Shown here: positions 9,185 through 18,400 of the stretch, piece after piece
Position numbering within the stretch: the first letter of the stretch is position 1
Layout of the letters: the number at the start of each line of letters is the position of its first letter
Origin: Lachnotalea sp. AF33-28
Lineage (GTDB): Bacteria > Bacillota > Clostridia > Lachnospirales > Lachnospiraceae
Direction of reading: 5' to 3'
Assembly (NCBI RefSeq): GCF_003477885.1
Contig: NZ_QUEE01000017.1
Span: 75,323-139,322, forward strand
DNA length: 64,000 nucleotides
Notes under the pieces: model-generated
Seen by the model: the letters and a program-made list of their open reading frames with translations, nothing else
What the model was told of the DNA's origin: nothing
Database searches by the model: none
Position numbers and translations under genes: made by a program

Positions 9185-9321
9185 GCAAGAGGCAGGCGGG
9201 GGGAGGGGCTTATTGGGATCCCTTGAAGCCCGCCGGTACTTACGTCACGTATTTTGTGACGTTAGCACCGCTGCGCGCTTCAAGGGATCCCAATAAGCCC
9301 CTCCCCCCGCCTGCCTCTTGC
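9185..9321. repeat. Perfect 45-bp inverted repeat, copy 2 of the hairpin family
   Basis: Bases 9185-9229 are the exact reverse complement of 9277-9321. The 47-base middle folds further into CGGTACTTACGTCAC against GTGACGTTAGCACCG around the loop GTATTTT (9249-9255). ATCCCTTGAAGCCCGC at the inner end of the left arm is shared with copies 1 and 3. No coding frame is supported in 8797-9442 apart from these elements and a promoter candidate. Confidence 0.9.
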
Positions 9322-9361
9322 GGAAACAGCCATACTGATGCGCCGCTTCCATCCTTTTCTC

Positions 9362-9390
9362 TTGACGCGGGGTGGGGTTGTGTGATACCC
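9362..9390 (+). promoter_or_regulatory. Possible promoter of the GH172-type gene
   Basis: TTGACG at 9362-9367 is followed after 16 bases by GATACC (9384-9389) preceded by TGTG. The -35 is good, the -10 weak; it lies about 55 bases before the ATG at 9443. Confidence 0.35.
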
Positions 9391-9442
9391 TGTCGGTAAA
9401 TGAGAAGTCTATAACTACCGGAAAAGGGAGGCTTGCGGTCAC

Positions 9443-10567
9443 ATGCATGAAGGTAACGGGTTATCCACATTATTTGTATTAAACGATTATAAGAACAGGA
9501 GATGCTCCAGCTATGACGTGAATGGGGGCAATCATGACTGGTGGGATTTTGAGCCGGGGGAGACGAAGACACTGGCGGACATTCGGGGATGTGGAGTGAT
9601 CCGCCATATCTGGTGCACGCATCTGGCACAGGATGAGGGAGCCCAGGAAGAGGAGAAGTATTCTCTGTCCAAGCTGGTGATCCGGATGTACTGGGATGGG
9701 GAAGAGGCTCCCAGCGTCCAGGCGCCCCTGGGGGATTTTTTCGGGCTGGGATGTTCGCTGAGGAAGAATTTTTTTAATGCTGCCTTCTCCTTCAGCCCCC
9801 AGGACGGAAGGGGGATGAACTGCTATCTGCCCATGCCGTTTCGCAAAGGGGCCAGGATTACGCTGGAGAACGGCTGTGATTCCCATGTAAACTTTTATTT
9901 CTATATCGACTATGAAGAGCACGATCCGTCGGGCATGGGAGAGGATACCGGCTATTTTCATGCCCAGTACCACAGGGTGCGCCGCACAGAGCCGACCATG
10001 GAGAGAAATCCCGGGATACTGGACCGTGAGAAGGCCGGAAGGCCCGAACATCCGAAGTGGTATCCGAAAGCCTGGCTTAAGAATAATCTGACCGGAGAGG
10101 ACAATTATGTGATTCTGGAAGCGGAGGGCAGGGGCAAATATGTGGGCTGCAACCTGAATATCGATGTTTTTGAGCGCCAGTCCAACGACTGGTACGGGGA
10201 AGGCGACGATATGATCTTCATCGACGGGGATGAACTGCCCACCTTAAACGGCACCGGAACCGAGGACTATTTTAACACAGCCTTTGGTCCATCACAGGAG
10301 TTCTGTGCGCCATACTATGGCATCACACATTTTGACGGGGATAAGTATGATTTCCCATACGGCGGGAAAAACTGTATGTATCGCCTGCATATCCAGGACC
10401 CGATTTATTTTCAGAAATCCATCCGCGTGACCATCGAACACGGCCACAGCAACATGCTGGCCAATGACTACTCCAGCACCGCATACTGGTATCAGAGCGA
10501 ACCGCACCGGCCGTTCGGTGAGATTGCGGATGCGGCAGAGCGGATGCCAAGAGATAATCCGGAGTGA
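9443..10567 (+). CDS. DUF2961 / GH172-family glycoside hydrolase
   Basis: 374 residues, ATG 9443 after a GGGAGG site at 9426-9431. The DUF2961 (GH172) family is recognisable by the N-terminal SSYDVNGGNHDWWDF, GDFFGLG and the hallmark GTGTEDYFNTAFG. Two glutamates 21 residues apart (about E253 in YGEGDD and E274 in GTGTED) match the spacing of the two catalytic glutamates known from alpha-D-fructofuranosidase/difructose-dianhydride enzymes of GH172; other members cleave alpha-D-arabinofuranosides. There is no signal peptide, so it acts in the cytoplasm. It precedes the AraC regulator and the sugar ABC operon and probably works on the same substrate. The exact sugar cannot be read from sequence. 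Confidence 0.85.
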   Translation: MHEGNGLSTLFVLNDYKNRRCSSYDVNGGNHDWWDFEPGETKTLADIRGCGVIRHIWCTHLAQDEGAQEEEKYSLSKLVIRMYWDGEEAPSVQAPLGDFFGLGCSLRKNFFNAAFSFSPQDGRGMNCYLPMPFRKGARITLENGCDSHVNFYFYIDYEEHDPSGMGEDTGYFHAQYHRVRRTEPTMERNPGILDREKAGRPEHPKWYPKAWLKNNLTGEDNYVILEAEGRGKYVGCNLNIDVFERQSNDWYGEGDDMIFIDGDELPTLNGTGTEDYFNTAFGPSQEFCAPYYGITHFDGDKYDFPYGGKNCMYRLHIQDPIYFQKSIRVTIEHGHSNMLANDYSSTAYWYQSEPHRPFGEIADAAERMPRDNPE

Positions 10568-10574
10568 TGAAAAG

Positions 10575-11456
10575 ATGCGTTTTATCATAAACAATGAAAA
10601 CGGAAGAATCCGCTATGTATCCGGCGGGCTGTTTGTATCGAACGGAGTATGGACTCATCCCAGGTTTGTGCTGGATGACTATGAACTCATGGTGTGTATC
10701 AAGGGAAAATTTCACTTGAGTGTACACGGAGAAAAGACTGAGATAAAAGCCGGTGACGCGCTGTTTCTGCTGCCGGGAGAGGAGCACTTCGGCCTGGACG
10801 AACAGGAAGAGGTTTCCTTTTACTGGTTTCATTTTCTGTTTCAGGACAAGGCGGTGGTCAGCGCCAGCGAAAACAGTGTGCGTTCCGTCCTGATTGATAT
10901 CATGGAAGGCGGAATTTTTGACGGTATCTTTTTAGAAGAGCAGTTTCGCTGTGAGGGGTTGGAGCGCCTGGTGATTCTGTTTAAACAGCTCATGGACTAT
11001 GACAGGACAGCCGTGCGCAGCAGAAAAAACTGCGATCTTTTAATGGAACTGATCCTGCATGAGCTGACGGACGGAGCCATACGGCGCAGGATGCGCAGGT
11101 ACGGGCAGATTGACCCCAATTATGTGATGGAAAAGGTTCGGGATTATATACGGGCAAACCTGTATAAAAATATCCAGGTATACGATCTGGCGGAGCGGTT
11201 CGGCTACAGCCCGGAGTATTTTGTCCGCCTGTTCCATCAGGAGATGGGCATTACGCCAAAACAGTATATCCTCAATACCCAGATGGAGAGGGCGAAGTTT
11301 TTGATGACTACCACCAATTTTAAGATCAAGGAGATCGCGCCCCAGATCGGCTTTGAGGATGAAAAGCGTTTCATGAAGATGTTTAAAAAGCAGGAGGGCA
11401 TGTCCGCTGTGCAGTATAAAAAGATGTTTTCCAAACTGCACTACAATTCCAAATGA
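10575..11456 (+). CDS. AraC-family transcriptional regulator
   Basis: 293 residues from ATG 10575, eight bases after the GH172 stop, with GGAG at 10561-10564. An upstream in-frame extension overlaps the previous gene and is ignored. The N-terminal half is a cupin-like sensor (about 25-110; FHLSVHGEKTEIKAGDALFLLPGEEHF). The C-terminal 100 residues contain two helix-turn-helix motifs: VYDLAERFGYSPEYFVRLFHQEMG and IKEIAPQIGFEDEKRFMKMFKKQEG. It is expected to bind a sugar and activate the operon starting at 11765; the 20-bp-period direct repeat at 11610-11642 is the likely operator. A terminator follows at 11544. Confidence 0.9.
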   Translation: MRFIINNENGRIRYVSGGLFVSNGVWTHPRFVLDDYELMVCIKGKFHLSVHGEKTEIKAGDALFLLPGEEHFGLDEQEEVSFYWFHFLFQDKAVVSASENSVRSVLIDIMEGGIFDGIFLEEQFRCEGLERLVILFKQLMDYDRTAVRSRKNCDLLMELILHELTDGAIRRRMRRYGQIDPNYVMEKVRDYIRANLYKNIQVYDLAERFGYSPEYFVRLFHQEMGITPKQYILNTQMERAKFLMTTTNFKIKEIAPQIGFEDEKRFMKMFKKQEGMSAVQYKKMFSKLHYNSK

Positions 11457-11543
11457 TTTTTGGGTATCTACGTTGACTGCATGGAAATTCTGCCTGATAA
11501 CGGACGGAATATTGCGGGATTATTTGTTTTAAATGTATATGTA

Positions 11544-11580
11544 AACAGGCGGCCAGGTATGCACCGCCTGTTATTTTTTT
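11544..11580 (+). terminator. Rho-independent terminator after the AraC gene
   Basis: A nine-base stem AACAGGCGG (11544-11552) / CCGCCTGTT (11564-11572) is followed by ATTTTTTT. It separates the GH172-AraC unit from the transporter operon. Confidence 0.8.
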
Positions 11581-11609
11581 GAAAGCGGCATAAATGAGCA
11601 AAAAAGATG

Positions 11610-11642
11610 TCAGGAAACGCCACCTTTTATCAGGAAACGCCA
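11610..11642 (+). promoter_or_regulatory. Direct-repeat operator, probable AraC-type site
   Basis: TCAGGAAACGCCA occurs at 11610-11622 and again at 11630-11642, exactly 20 bases apart, so both lie on one face of the helix. The second copy abuts the T-rich -35 region of the promoter at 11643-11671. AraC-family activators typically bind such tandem half-sites beside a weak -35. The binding protein is inferred from the adjacent AraC gene. Confidence 0.65.
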
Positions 11643-11671
11643 TTTTTTTATTTGTGGAATTGTTATATACT
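11643..11671 (+). promoter_or_regulatory. Activator-dependent promoter of the sugar uptake operon
   Basis: TATACT at 11666-11671 is a good -10; the -35 position, 17 bases upstream, is only TTTTTT (11643-11648), so an activator bound at the adjacent repeats is probably needed. The leader to the first start codon (11765) is about 90 bases. Confidence 0.5.
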
Positions 11672-11764
11672 TATGACAGGTCGAGAGAGAACGATATATA
11701 AATTGCACAAAGCCCTGACAGGGTCGGGCTGCAAATCCGGCAAGAAAGGCGAGGTTATAGGAAA

Positions 11765-12712
11765 ATGGCGGGGAAAAAATCGGCGGTAAGCGTAAACGGA
11801 AAATTAAGCTTCCGGTATTCCATTCACAGATATAAGGGCCTTTACCTGATGCTGGTCCTTCCGCTTATATGGTATGTGGTGTTCTGTTATATGCCGATGT
11901 TCGGAGTGGTGATCGGTTTTCAGAACTACCATCCGGGAGACAATTTCTTCATTGGAGCGGATTGGGTGGGACTGAAGCATATAAAGAATTTTATAGCCAG
12001 CCCCTACTTTTTCAGATTGGTCCGCAACACGTTTGTTCTGGCGTTCTGGGGCATTGTGGTAGGTTTCCCGGCGCCGATCATACTGGCGCTGATGCTCAAT
12101 GAGGTGCGGAATAAATATTTCAAGAAGACGGTGCAGACCATTACATATCTGCCGCATTTCATATCGATCATCATCATCTGCGGTATTGTAATTGATTTCG
12201 CGTCCACAGACGGAGCGATCAACGGCCTGCGTGCGATGTTCGGGGCAGATCCGATCAACTTCCTGAATGAAACAAAGTATTACAGATTTATCTATGTGCT
12301 GTCCGATGTATGGGCAGGCATCGGCTGGGGTTCCATCATATACCTGTCCGCGCTGACGGCCGTGTCGCCGGCCCTGTATGAGGCGGCGGAACTGGACGGA
12401 GCCAGCAGGCTGCAGAAGATGTGGCACATCGCGCTGCCTACGATCCGGCCCACGATAACAATTATGTTCATCCTTGCCATGGGCGGCATTATGTCGGGCA
12501 ACCTGGATAAGACGATGAACTTGGCAAGACCGATTACTTACGAAGTTTCCGATAATATCGTTTATTACGTATACCGCAAGGGCGTCGAGGAGGCGCAGTT
12601 CTCCTTCTCCACAGCGGTCGGCCTGTTCAGCTCGGTGATCAACTTCATCTTCCTGCTGGGGGCAAACTTCATCAGCAGAAAGCTAAGCGACGGCGAAAAC
12701 AGCCTGTTCTAG
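11765..12712 (+). CDS. Carbohydrate ABC transporter permease (LplB-like, CUT1)
   Basis: 315 residues, ATG 11765 after AGGA. Six membrane helices are visible. The first follows a basic N-terminus and starts with YKGLYLMLVLPLIWYVVFCYMPMFG, typical of LplB. The ATPase-docking EAA loop is EAAELDGASRLQKMWHIALP. It forms a heterodimeric channel with the permease at 12730. The binding lipoprotein at 13696 completes the importer. No ATPase gene is near, as is usual for Firmicutes CUT1 importers that share an MsmX-like ATPase. Confidence 0.92.
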   Translation: MAGKKSAVSVNGKLSFRYSIHRYKGLYLMLVLPLIWYVVFCYMPMFGVVIGFQNYHPGDNFFIGADWVGLKHIKNFIASPYFFRLVRNTFVLAFWGIVVGFPAPIILALMLNEVRNKYFKKTVQTITYLPHFISIIIICGIVIDFASTDGAINGLRAMFGADPINFLNETKYYRFIYVLSDVWAGIGWGSIIYLSALTAVSPALYEAAELDGASRLQKMWHIALPTIRPTITIMFILAMGGIMSGNLDKTMNLARPITYEVSDNIVYYVYRKGVEEAQFSFSTAVGLFSSVINFIFLLGANFISRKLSDGENSLF

Positions 12713-12729
12713 GAAAGGGGTAAAAGACG

Positions 12730-13641
12730 ATGGTTGGCAGAAATAGAAAGAAAAGATCTGCAGAAGATATGGTGCTGGACAGCTCCATAGGCGTAATATT
12801 GATTCTGCTCTGCGTTGCGACATTATATCCTTTCTGGTACGTGGTGGTGGTGTCGCTGTCCAGTCCGGCAGGGATTGCAAAATCCGGAGGTTTCATGCTG
12901 TGGCCCCAGGGCTTCAACCTGGATGCATATAAGGCGGTCATCGCCAGCAGTGATATCTGGATCGGCTTCCGCAACTCCATCATATATGTGGTGGCGGGAA
13001 CAACACTGTCCGTAGTGCTTACGGTGCTTCTGGCATATCCGCTGTCCAAGTCACAGCTGTGGGGCAGGAAACCATTGATGCTTCTGATCAGTGTAACGAT
13101 GTTTTTCAGCGGCGGCCTGATGCCGAGTTACATATTGATTTCCAAGATTTTGGATATAGACGGAACCATGCTGGTCATGATCCTGCCCGGCGCGATCTCC
13201 ACCTACAACATGCTGATGATGCGCACCTATTTCCAGGGCCTTCCGAAGGAACTGGAGGAATCGGCCCAGATTGATGGGGCCAGCTCCATGAAGGTGCTCA
13301 TAAAGATTATTTTGCCTCTTTCCCTGCCATCGGTGGCGGTTATCGCCCTGTTTTATGCGGTGGGACTCTGGAACGCATGGTTCAGCGCGAACCTGTATCT
13401 GTCCCAGCAGAGAGATCTGTGGCCGCTGGCGCTGTATATGAGAGAGGTTCTGGTTCAGGGCAATGTCAATTCCGTGCAGTCACAGATGTCCGGAGCAGCC
13501 GGCGGAGCCGGTGCGGTCCAGATTGCGAAGTCGCTGAAGATGGCGACGACGGTTGTTTCCACAGTGCCGATCCTGGTAGTATATCCGTTTGTACAGAGAT
13601 ACTTCACCCAGGGCGTCGTGATGGGAGCAATCAAAGAATAA
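12730..13641 (+). CDS. Carbohydrate ABC transporter permease (YtcP-like, CUT1)
   Basis: 303 residues, 17 bases after the first permease, ribosome site GAAAGGGG at 12713-12720. Six membrane helices; the family segments ATLYPFWYVVVVSLSS and MMRTYFQGLPKELEESAQIDGASSMKVLIKIILPLS are present, the latter holding the EAA loop (EESAQIDGA). It is the second half of the importer. The C-terminal VQRYFTQGVVMGAIKE is characteristic of these carbohydrate permeases. Confidence 0.92.
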   Translation: MVGRNRKKRSAEDMVLDSSIGVILILLCVATLYPFWYVVVVSLSSPAGIAKSGGFMLWPQGFNLDAYKAVIASSDIWIGFRNSIIYVVAGTTLSVVLTVLLAYPLSKSQLWGRKPLMLLISVTMFFSGGLMPSYILISKILDIDGTMLVMILPGAISTYNMLMMRTYFQGLPKELEESAQIDGASSMKVLIKIILPLSLPSVAVIALFYAVGLWNAWFSANLYLSQQRDLWPLALYMREVLVQGNVNSVQSQMSGAAGGAGAVQIAKSLKMATTVVSTVPILVVYPFVQRYFTQGVVMGAIKE

Positions 13642-13695
13642 GGGAATCCGTGGGGGATATCCACACAAATTATAAAATTTCCAGGAGGAAAAGCT

Positions 13696-15312
13696 ATGAA
13701 GAAAAAATTATTGTCACTGTTACTGATCATGGCCATGGCAGTTGTTATGCTGGCCGGATGCTCCAAAGGCGGAGACAAGGAAACACAGGCAGCAGGTACC
13801 ACCGCTGGCGGTGAGACCACAAAAGGCGCTGATGAGCAGACCACAGCCGGCGCCGGTACTGAGGCACAGACTGTTACCATGTGGACATGGAAGGGCACAG
13901 AAGAGCTGATGAAGATGGACACCAAGGACGTAATGGCGGTTCAGGAAATCTCCAAACGCACCGGCGTGCCTACGGAATGGATCAATCCGGCCGATTCCAC
14001 AACAGAGTTTCAGATGCTGATGACTTCTGGCGAGAACATGCCTGATGCGATGTATTATAAGTATACGCCTCAGGATGTTATGAACTATGCCGCCAATGGC
14101 AACATCATCGATCTGTCCAAGTACATTGAAGAAAAGATCCCGAACCTTAAAAAGCTGCTGGATGAGAATCCCCGCTTAAAGGCTCAGGTAACCAGCGAAG
14201 ACGGAGCAATCTACTATCTGCCCTGGATCACCCTGGACAAATATTACTATGAAGGCCTGATGATCCGTAAGGATTGGCTGGAAGCAACCGGTCTGGATGT
14301 TCCGACTAACAATGAAGAGCTGTATCAGGTACTGAAAGCGGAAAAAGAACTGTTTGATAAAGGCGAGCTTCCCAACGCAGGCGAGAAATTCTATGGCCTG
14401 GGCGGATACCCCACGCAGCTGATCAAACTGGCATACGGATTTGACGCAACCAATGATTTCATGCTGAAAGACGGCAAGGTTGTATACGGCCCCACCACAG
14501 AGGAATTCCGTGAGGCGATGAAATGGTTTAACAAACTGGCCACCGAAGGACTGCTTGATCCCGATGTGCTTTCCATGGACCGTGATGTTTATATGCAGCA
14601 TCACGTAAATAACATGACTTCCGGTTTTGTGGATGGCTACGGCGCATTCCAGGAAGTTGAGCAGCAGGCTGAAAACATCGAATATGTTCCCGTTGGATAT
14701 ATGGCAAACGCAGCAGGAAAGATTATGGAATACAACTCCACCGCAAAACGTATCGCACAGCCTTACGGATGGGCGATTACAAAGGCCGGTGAAGAAAAGA
14801 TCGACGAAATCTGCAAGCTGTTTGACTACTCTTACTCTGAAGAAGGACAGATCTTAATGAGCTGGGGAATCGAAGGGGATACCTTTGAAGTAGTGGACGG
14901 CAAGAAAGTTTACACAGATAAGATCATGAAGGATCCTGAGTATGTACCCGGCACAGCGGTTGCAAAATATGTAAAGCCTGATTTCGGCTTAACTGATGTA
15001 CAGACCAACTTCGCTCTGATCGATGAAAGAGGACAGACCACATTCTCTATGTGGGCAAATACGGATCCGAGCAATGCTATGGAGCCCTTCTTATGGACAT
15101 CGGCAGACGAGAATGACACAATTTCACAGATCAAGACTGACCTTGTAACAGGTGCAGATGAGTACAGAGAGAAATTTATGACAGGTGCAGCTGATCCGGC
15201 CGATGACGCGGTATGGGCTGAATTCCAGAAAACATTGACAGCATTACGCGTGGATGAGATCTGCAGCGTATACGACGCAGCATATCAGCGTTTTGCACAG
15301 CGCGCTAAGTAA
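13696..15312 (+). CDS. Carbohydrate-binding lipoprotein of the ABC importer (LplA-like)
   Basis: 538 residues, ATG 13696 preceded by CAGGAGG. A lipoprotein signal peptide ends in VMLAGCSK (lipobox Cys at residue 21), followed by a threonine/glycine-rich flexible linker to about residue 55, then a large bilobal binding domain. The internal segments LMTSGENMPDAMYYKY and GYPTQLIKLAYGFD are typical of large type-1 solute-binding proteins paired with LplB/YtcP. It is tethered outside the membrane and delivers an oligosaccharide to the two permeases encoded just upstream. A hairpin with a weak T-run follows, which may lower expression of the enzymes downstream relative to the transporter. Confidence 0.92.
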   Translation: MKKKLLSLLLIMAMAVVMLAGCSKGGDKETQAAGTTAGGETTKGADEQTTAGAGTEAQTVTMWTWKGTEELMKMDTKDVMAVQEISKRTGVPTEWINPADSTTEFQMLMTSGENMPDAMYYKYTPQDVMNYAANGNIIDLSKYIEEKIPNLKKLLDENPRLKAQVTSEDGAIYYLPWITLDKYYYEGLMIRKDWLEATGLDVPTNNEELYQVLKAEKELFDKGELPNAGEKFYGLGGYPTQLIKLAYGFDATNDFMLKDGKVVYGPTTEEFREAMKWFNKLATEGLLDPDVLSMDRDVYMQHHVNNMTSGFVDGYGAFQEVEQQAENIEYVPVGYMANAAGKIMEYNSTAKRIAQPYGWAITKAGEEKIDEICKLFDYSYSEEGQILMSWGIEGDTFEVVDGKKVYTDKIMKDPEYVPGTAVAKYVKPDFGLTDVQTNFALIDERGQTTFSMWANTDPSNAMEPFLWTSADENDTISQIKTDLVTGADEYREKFMTGAADPADDAVWAEFQKTLTALRVDEICSVYDAAYQRFAQRAK

Positions 15313-15379
15313 GACAGGAATATCATGCGGAAGAACAGGTACGGACTGCACCGTATTATCAGATAAGTTGCAATTTCGT

Positions 15380-15410
15380 ACCAGCCTCCCTTAGGGGAGG
15401 CTGGTTCTTC
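15380..15410 (+). terminator. Hairpin after the binding-protein gene, partial terminator or mRNA stabiliser
   Basis: A perfect 11-base stem ACCAGCCTCCC (15380-15390) / GGGAGGCTGGT (15395-15405) with loop TTAG, followed only by TCTTCC. The T-run is poor, so read-through or 3'-end protection of the transporter mRNA is likely. Confidence 0.55.
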
Positions 15411-15431
15411 CTGTTAAAACGGAGGGAAAGT

Positions 15432-18400
15432 ATGAGGCAGTTAAAAACAGTAAAGCCTTATCCGGGGATGGTCATTGAGGAATCTGTAATTTTTCAGCCC
15501 GGAGTTTATAATTTTTTCGGCAAAGAGGGCATCACCGTCCGGGGCGAGCAGATCGAGATTGACGGAAACGACTGTGTATTTATCGGTGGACAGAAGAAAC
15601 GGAACAAAGAAGAGGAAGCCTACAGCAGCGAGTTCTCTTACGGATACGGTGATATGGCGGATGACAGCCTGGGCTATCGCGGCACGGGATTCCTTTTGGA
15701 AAACTGCAAAAATGTGCATTTGCACAATGTTACGGCAAAAGGCTTTGAGATCGGCCTTCATATGAAGGAATGCGAGAACTGCCTGATTACCGATAATGAC
15801 TTTTCCTATAACTATCATAATCCTGACTGGGGATGGGATGAGCACAGGGATATGGGCGGCATGGTGCTGGAGAAATGCATTGGTAATGAGATCGGCAGAA
15901 ACCGCGCCACCGATGTGTGGTCCGCCCTGGTACTAAGAGAGAGCAGCAGGAACTATGTGCATCACAATAACTGTTCCCACACTTCCAATGTGGGCCTTCG
16001 GATGTGGCTGGCCTGCCACAACCGGATCGAGGAAAACAACTTCAGCTGGGGACTTAGGAAAAATCCGGACGAGGTTCATGCCAGGGACAGCTCCTGTGTG
16101 CTGATTGAATCCGGCTCCTGCCATAATGTGCTCCGCAAAAATGACATGCGCTACGGCGGAGACGGACTGTTTATCCGCTCCCTGAACAACATGATGTCAA
16201 TGCATAACCTGATTGAGGAGAATGACACCTCCTATGCCAACAACAATGCCATTGAAGCCTGGGATGCCTATAATACTTATATCAGAAATAAGGTCAACTA
16301 TTCCAGCTACGGATTCTGGCTCGGATGCAGCGATCACACTGTGCTGATCGGCAATGAAGTGGTTGGAAACGGCACGACCTTTAACAACGCTCCGGAGGCT
16401 TTCGGCAATGCCGGCATTTCTGTTGTAAACGGCAGCGGCAACGGATTTTACCTGGAGGGCAACCGCATTGAAAACAACAGCGGTCCCGGATTGGCCATCC
16501 GTTATAAAATGGCGGATCCGATCAGAAACTGGGTGATTAAAAATAACAGTATATGCCATAACTGCAACGATGAGAGAGGGTATAAGGGTTACGGCGTCTA
16601 TATGAAGCATTGCTTCAATATACATTTTATCGGCAATACCATAGAGGATAACGGAGCTGAGGATATATTCCGGGATGAGGATGTGTCTCTGGTACAGTTT
16701 TATGAGCCTGATACAGCCTATGAACAGCTCAAAATTACCTGCGAGAAAGAGTTTGTCACGGCGGGAGATGTATGCCGTTTCAGCGCAGCGCCGGGGTACG
16801 ATAGGTATGAGTATTTCGTGAATGACGGCAATGTCTGCCGCGAATGCTGCCCTGTAATTGCATTCCCGAAGCCGGGGAGATACAGCATCAGCGTCAACGC
16901 CTATAAGGACGGCTGCATCGCTGTGGGCACAGCTGATATCTGTGTGCGGCCAAACGGTGAGAAGATCTTGCAGGCGGAGAATAGCAGCTGCTGGAAGGCA
17001 GAGCTTGCAGGCTGTCGGATTGAGGGAATTAAAAAAGAAGTGAGAGACGAGTCTGTAGCGCTCATAAATGAGGGCAGCAGCCAGTCCCGTTTCAGCCTGG
17101 AATGCGGCGGGCTGGACCTTACCGGAAAGACTCATCTGACGTTCCTCTATCAGTATCAGAACGATTATATTGACTGGGAAAAAGAGGCGCAGGTACCCAC
17201 CGTTATATTCACAGACGGCGAGGGAAAGCGATTGACCATAAAACCTGTCCGCAATCTGCTTGTGGACAAATGCCAGATATGTAATCAAGCGAAATACAGT
17301 TGGGAAGTGCTTTCTGTTCCCCTTACGGAAAACCCGGATTATACTCTGGAAATGGAAGACGGGTTTACATGGAAGGCGGAGAGGATTTCACTTGAGTTCG
17401 TGTATCCGATGAACAGCGTGGGCAGGTTCGTTGTGGGGGATATGCGGCTTGAGAACAGGCCGGCTGCGGAGTATGACGATGTCTGCCGGATGAATGAGAT
17501 ACCTGTGGAGTGCCGGAAGAAATGCACGTCCGCCAGCAGCGGCACAGAAAGCTATGATGACATTTTCGGCAGCAATCCCTACTGCTACATGGCCACACGC
17601 AGATGGGAAAGCGGGACCGCAGGAGAGCGGGAACAATTCAAAATATCTTTTACAGCTTCAAGCGCGGTATCCGGCATGATCATTAGATTTTACAGGGATG
17701 AGCTGGAATGTGTGCTGCCGCAGAGCGTGTCTCTCTATGACGGAGAACACCGCCTGATTCGGCAGGAAACGCCGGTGAAGTCCTCTTATCTGGAGTGGAA
17801 AGATCTGGATCTTGTTACAGAAGAACTGATACTGGAATTTACAAAAATGCCGGGCAAGAGCATCGCTATGTATCAGTGCAGAGTGCTGAAGGAAAAACGG
17901 CAGATGCCCTGCCTGCGCATACAGGAAAAGCAGCCCTTAAGCGTTTGTGCGAGTGACGCTGTGGTGAAGCTGAACATAGAAAGAAACCCCAAAGAGTCAA
18001 CTCTTAGCAGCTTAGAATACGCGGTTTACGACAGCAATGAAAAGGATATACTGGCATCGCGCATTCTGGTGAGGGGAAGCATTGCGGCGGATCAGGTGAG
18101 ATCGGGCAGCAAGGTCAGCCTGGATTTAAAACAGATAGAACTTATGAGAGAGAAGACCTACCATCTGCTGCTGTGGCAGACCCATATGGCGGCGGGCATA
18201 CAAAACGGAGCTTATTACCGGTGGGTGGGCGACGGCATCGCGGAAATGGATACCACTTACGGATATATCAACCAGCTGGAAGTTGTGGATAAGGGACGTA
18301 CCGGATGGGGCAGAAACTATCTTAGGATAAACTGCGACGAGCTGGTGTACGACCGCTCCTGCGTGAGCGAGGGACTCGGAAACCGCTTCGGCCTGACGGG

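Noticed and set aside
11607..11789. 60-codon frame overlapping the operon promoter
   Set aside because: It covers the direct-repeat operator and -10 and runs into the permease gene in another frame.
13455..13925. 156-codon minus-strand frame
   Set aside because: Antisense shadow of the permease end and the Thr-rich start of the binding lipoprotein.
16197..17288. 363-codon minus-strand frame
   Set aside because: Shadow of the beta-helix gene; no ribosome site or recognisable motif.
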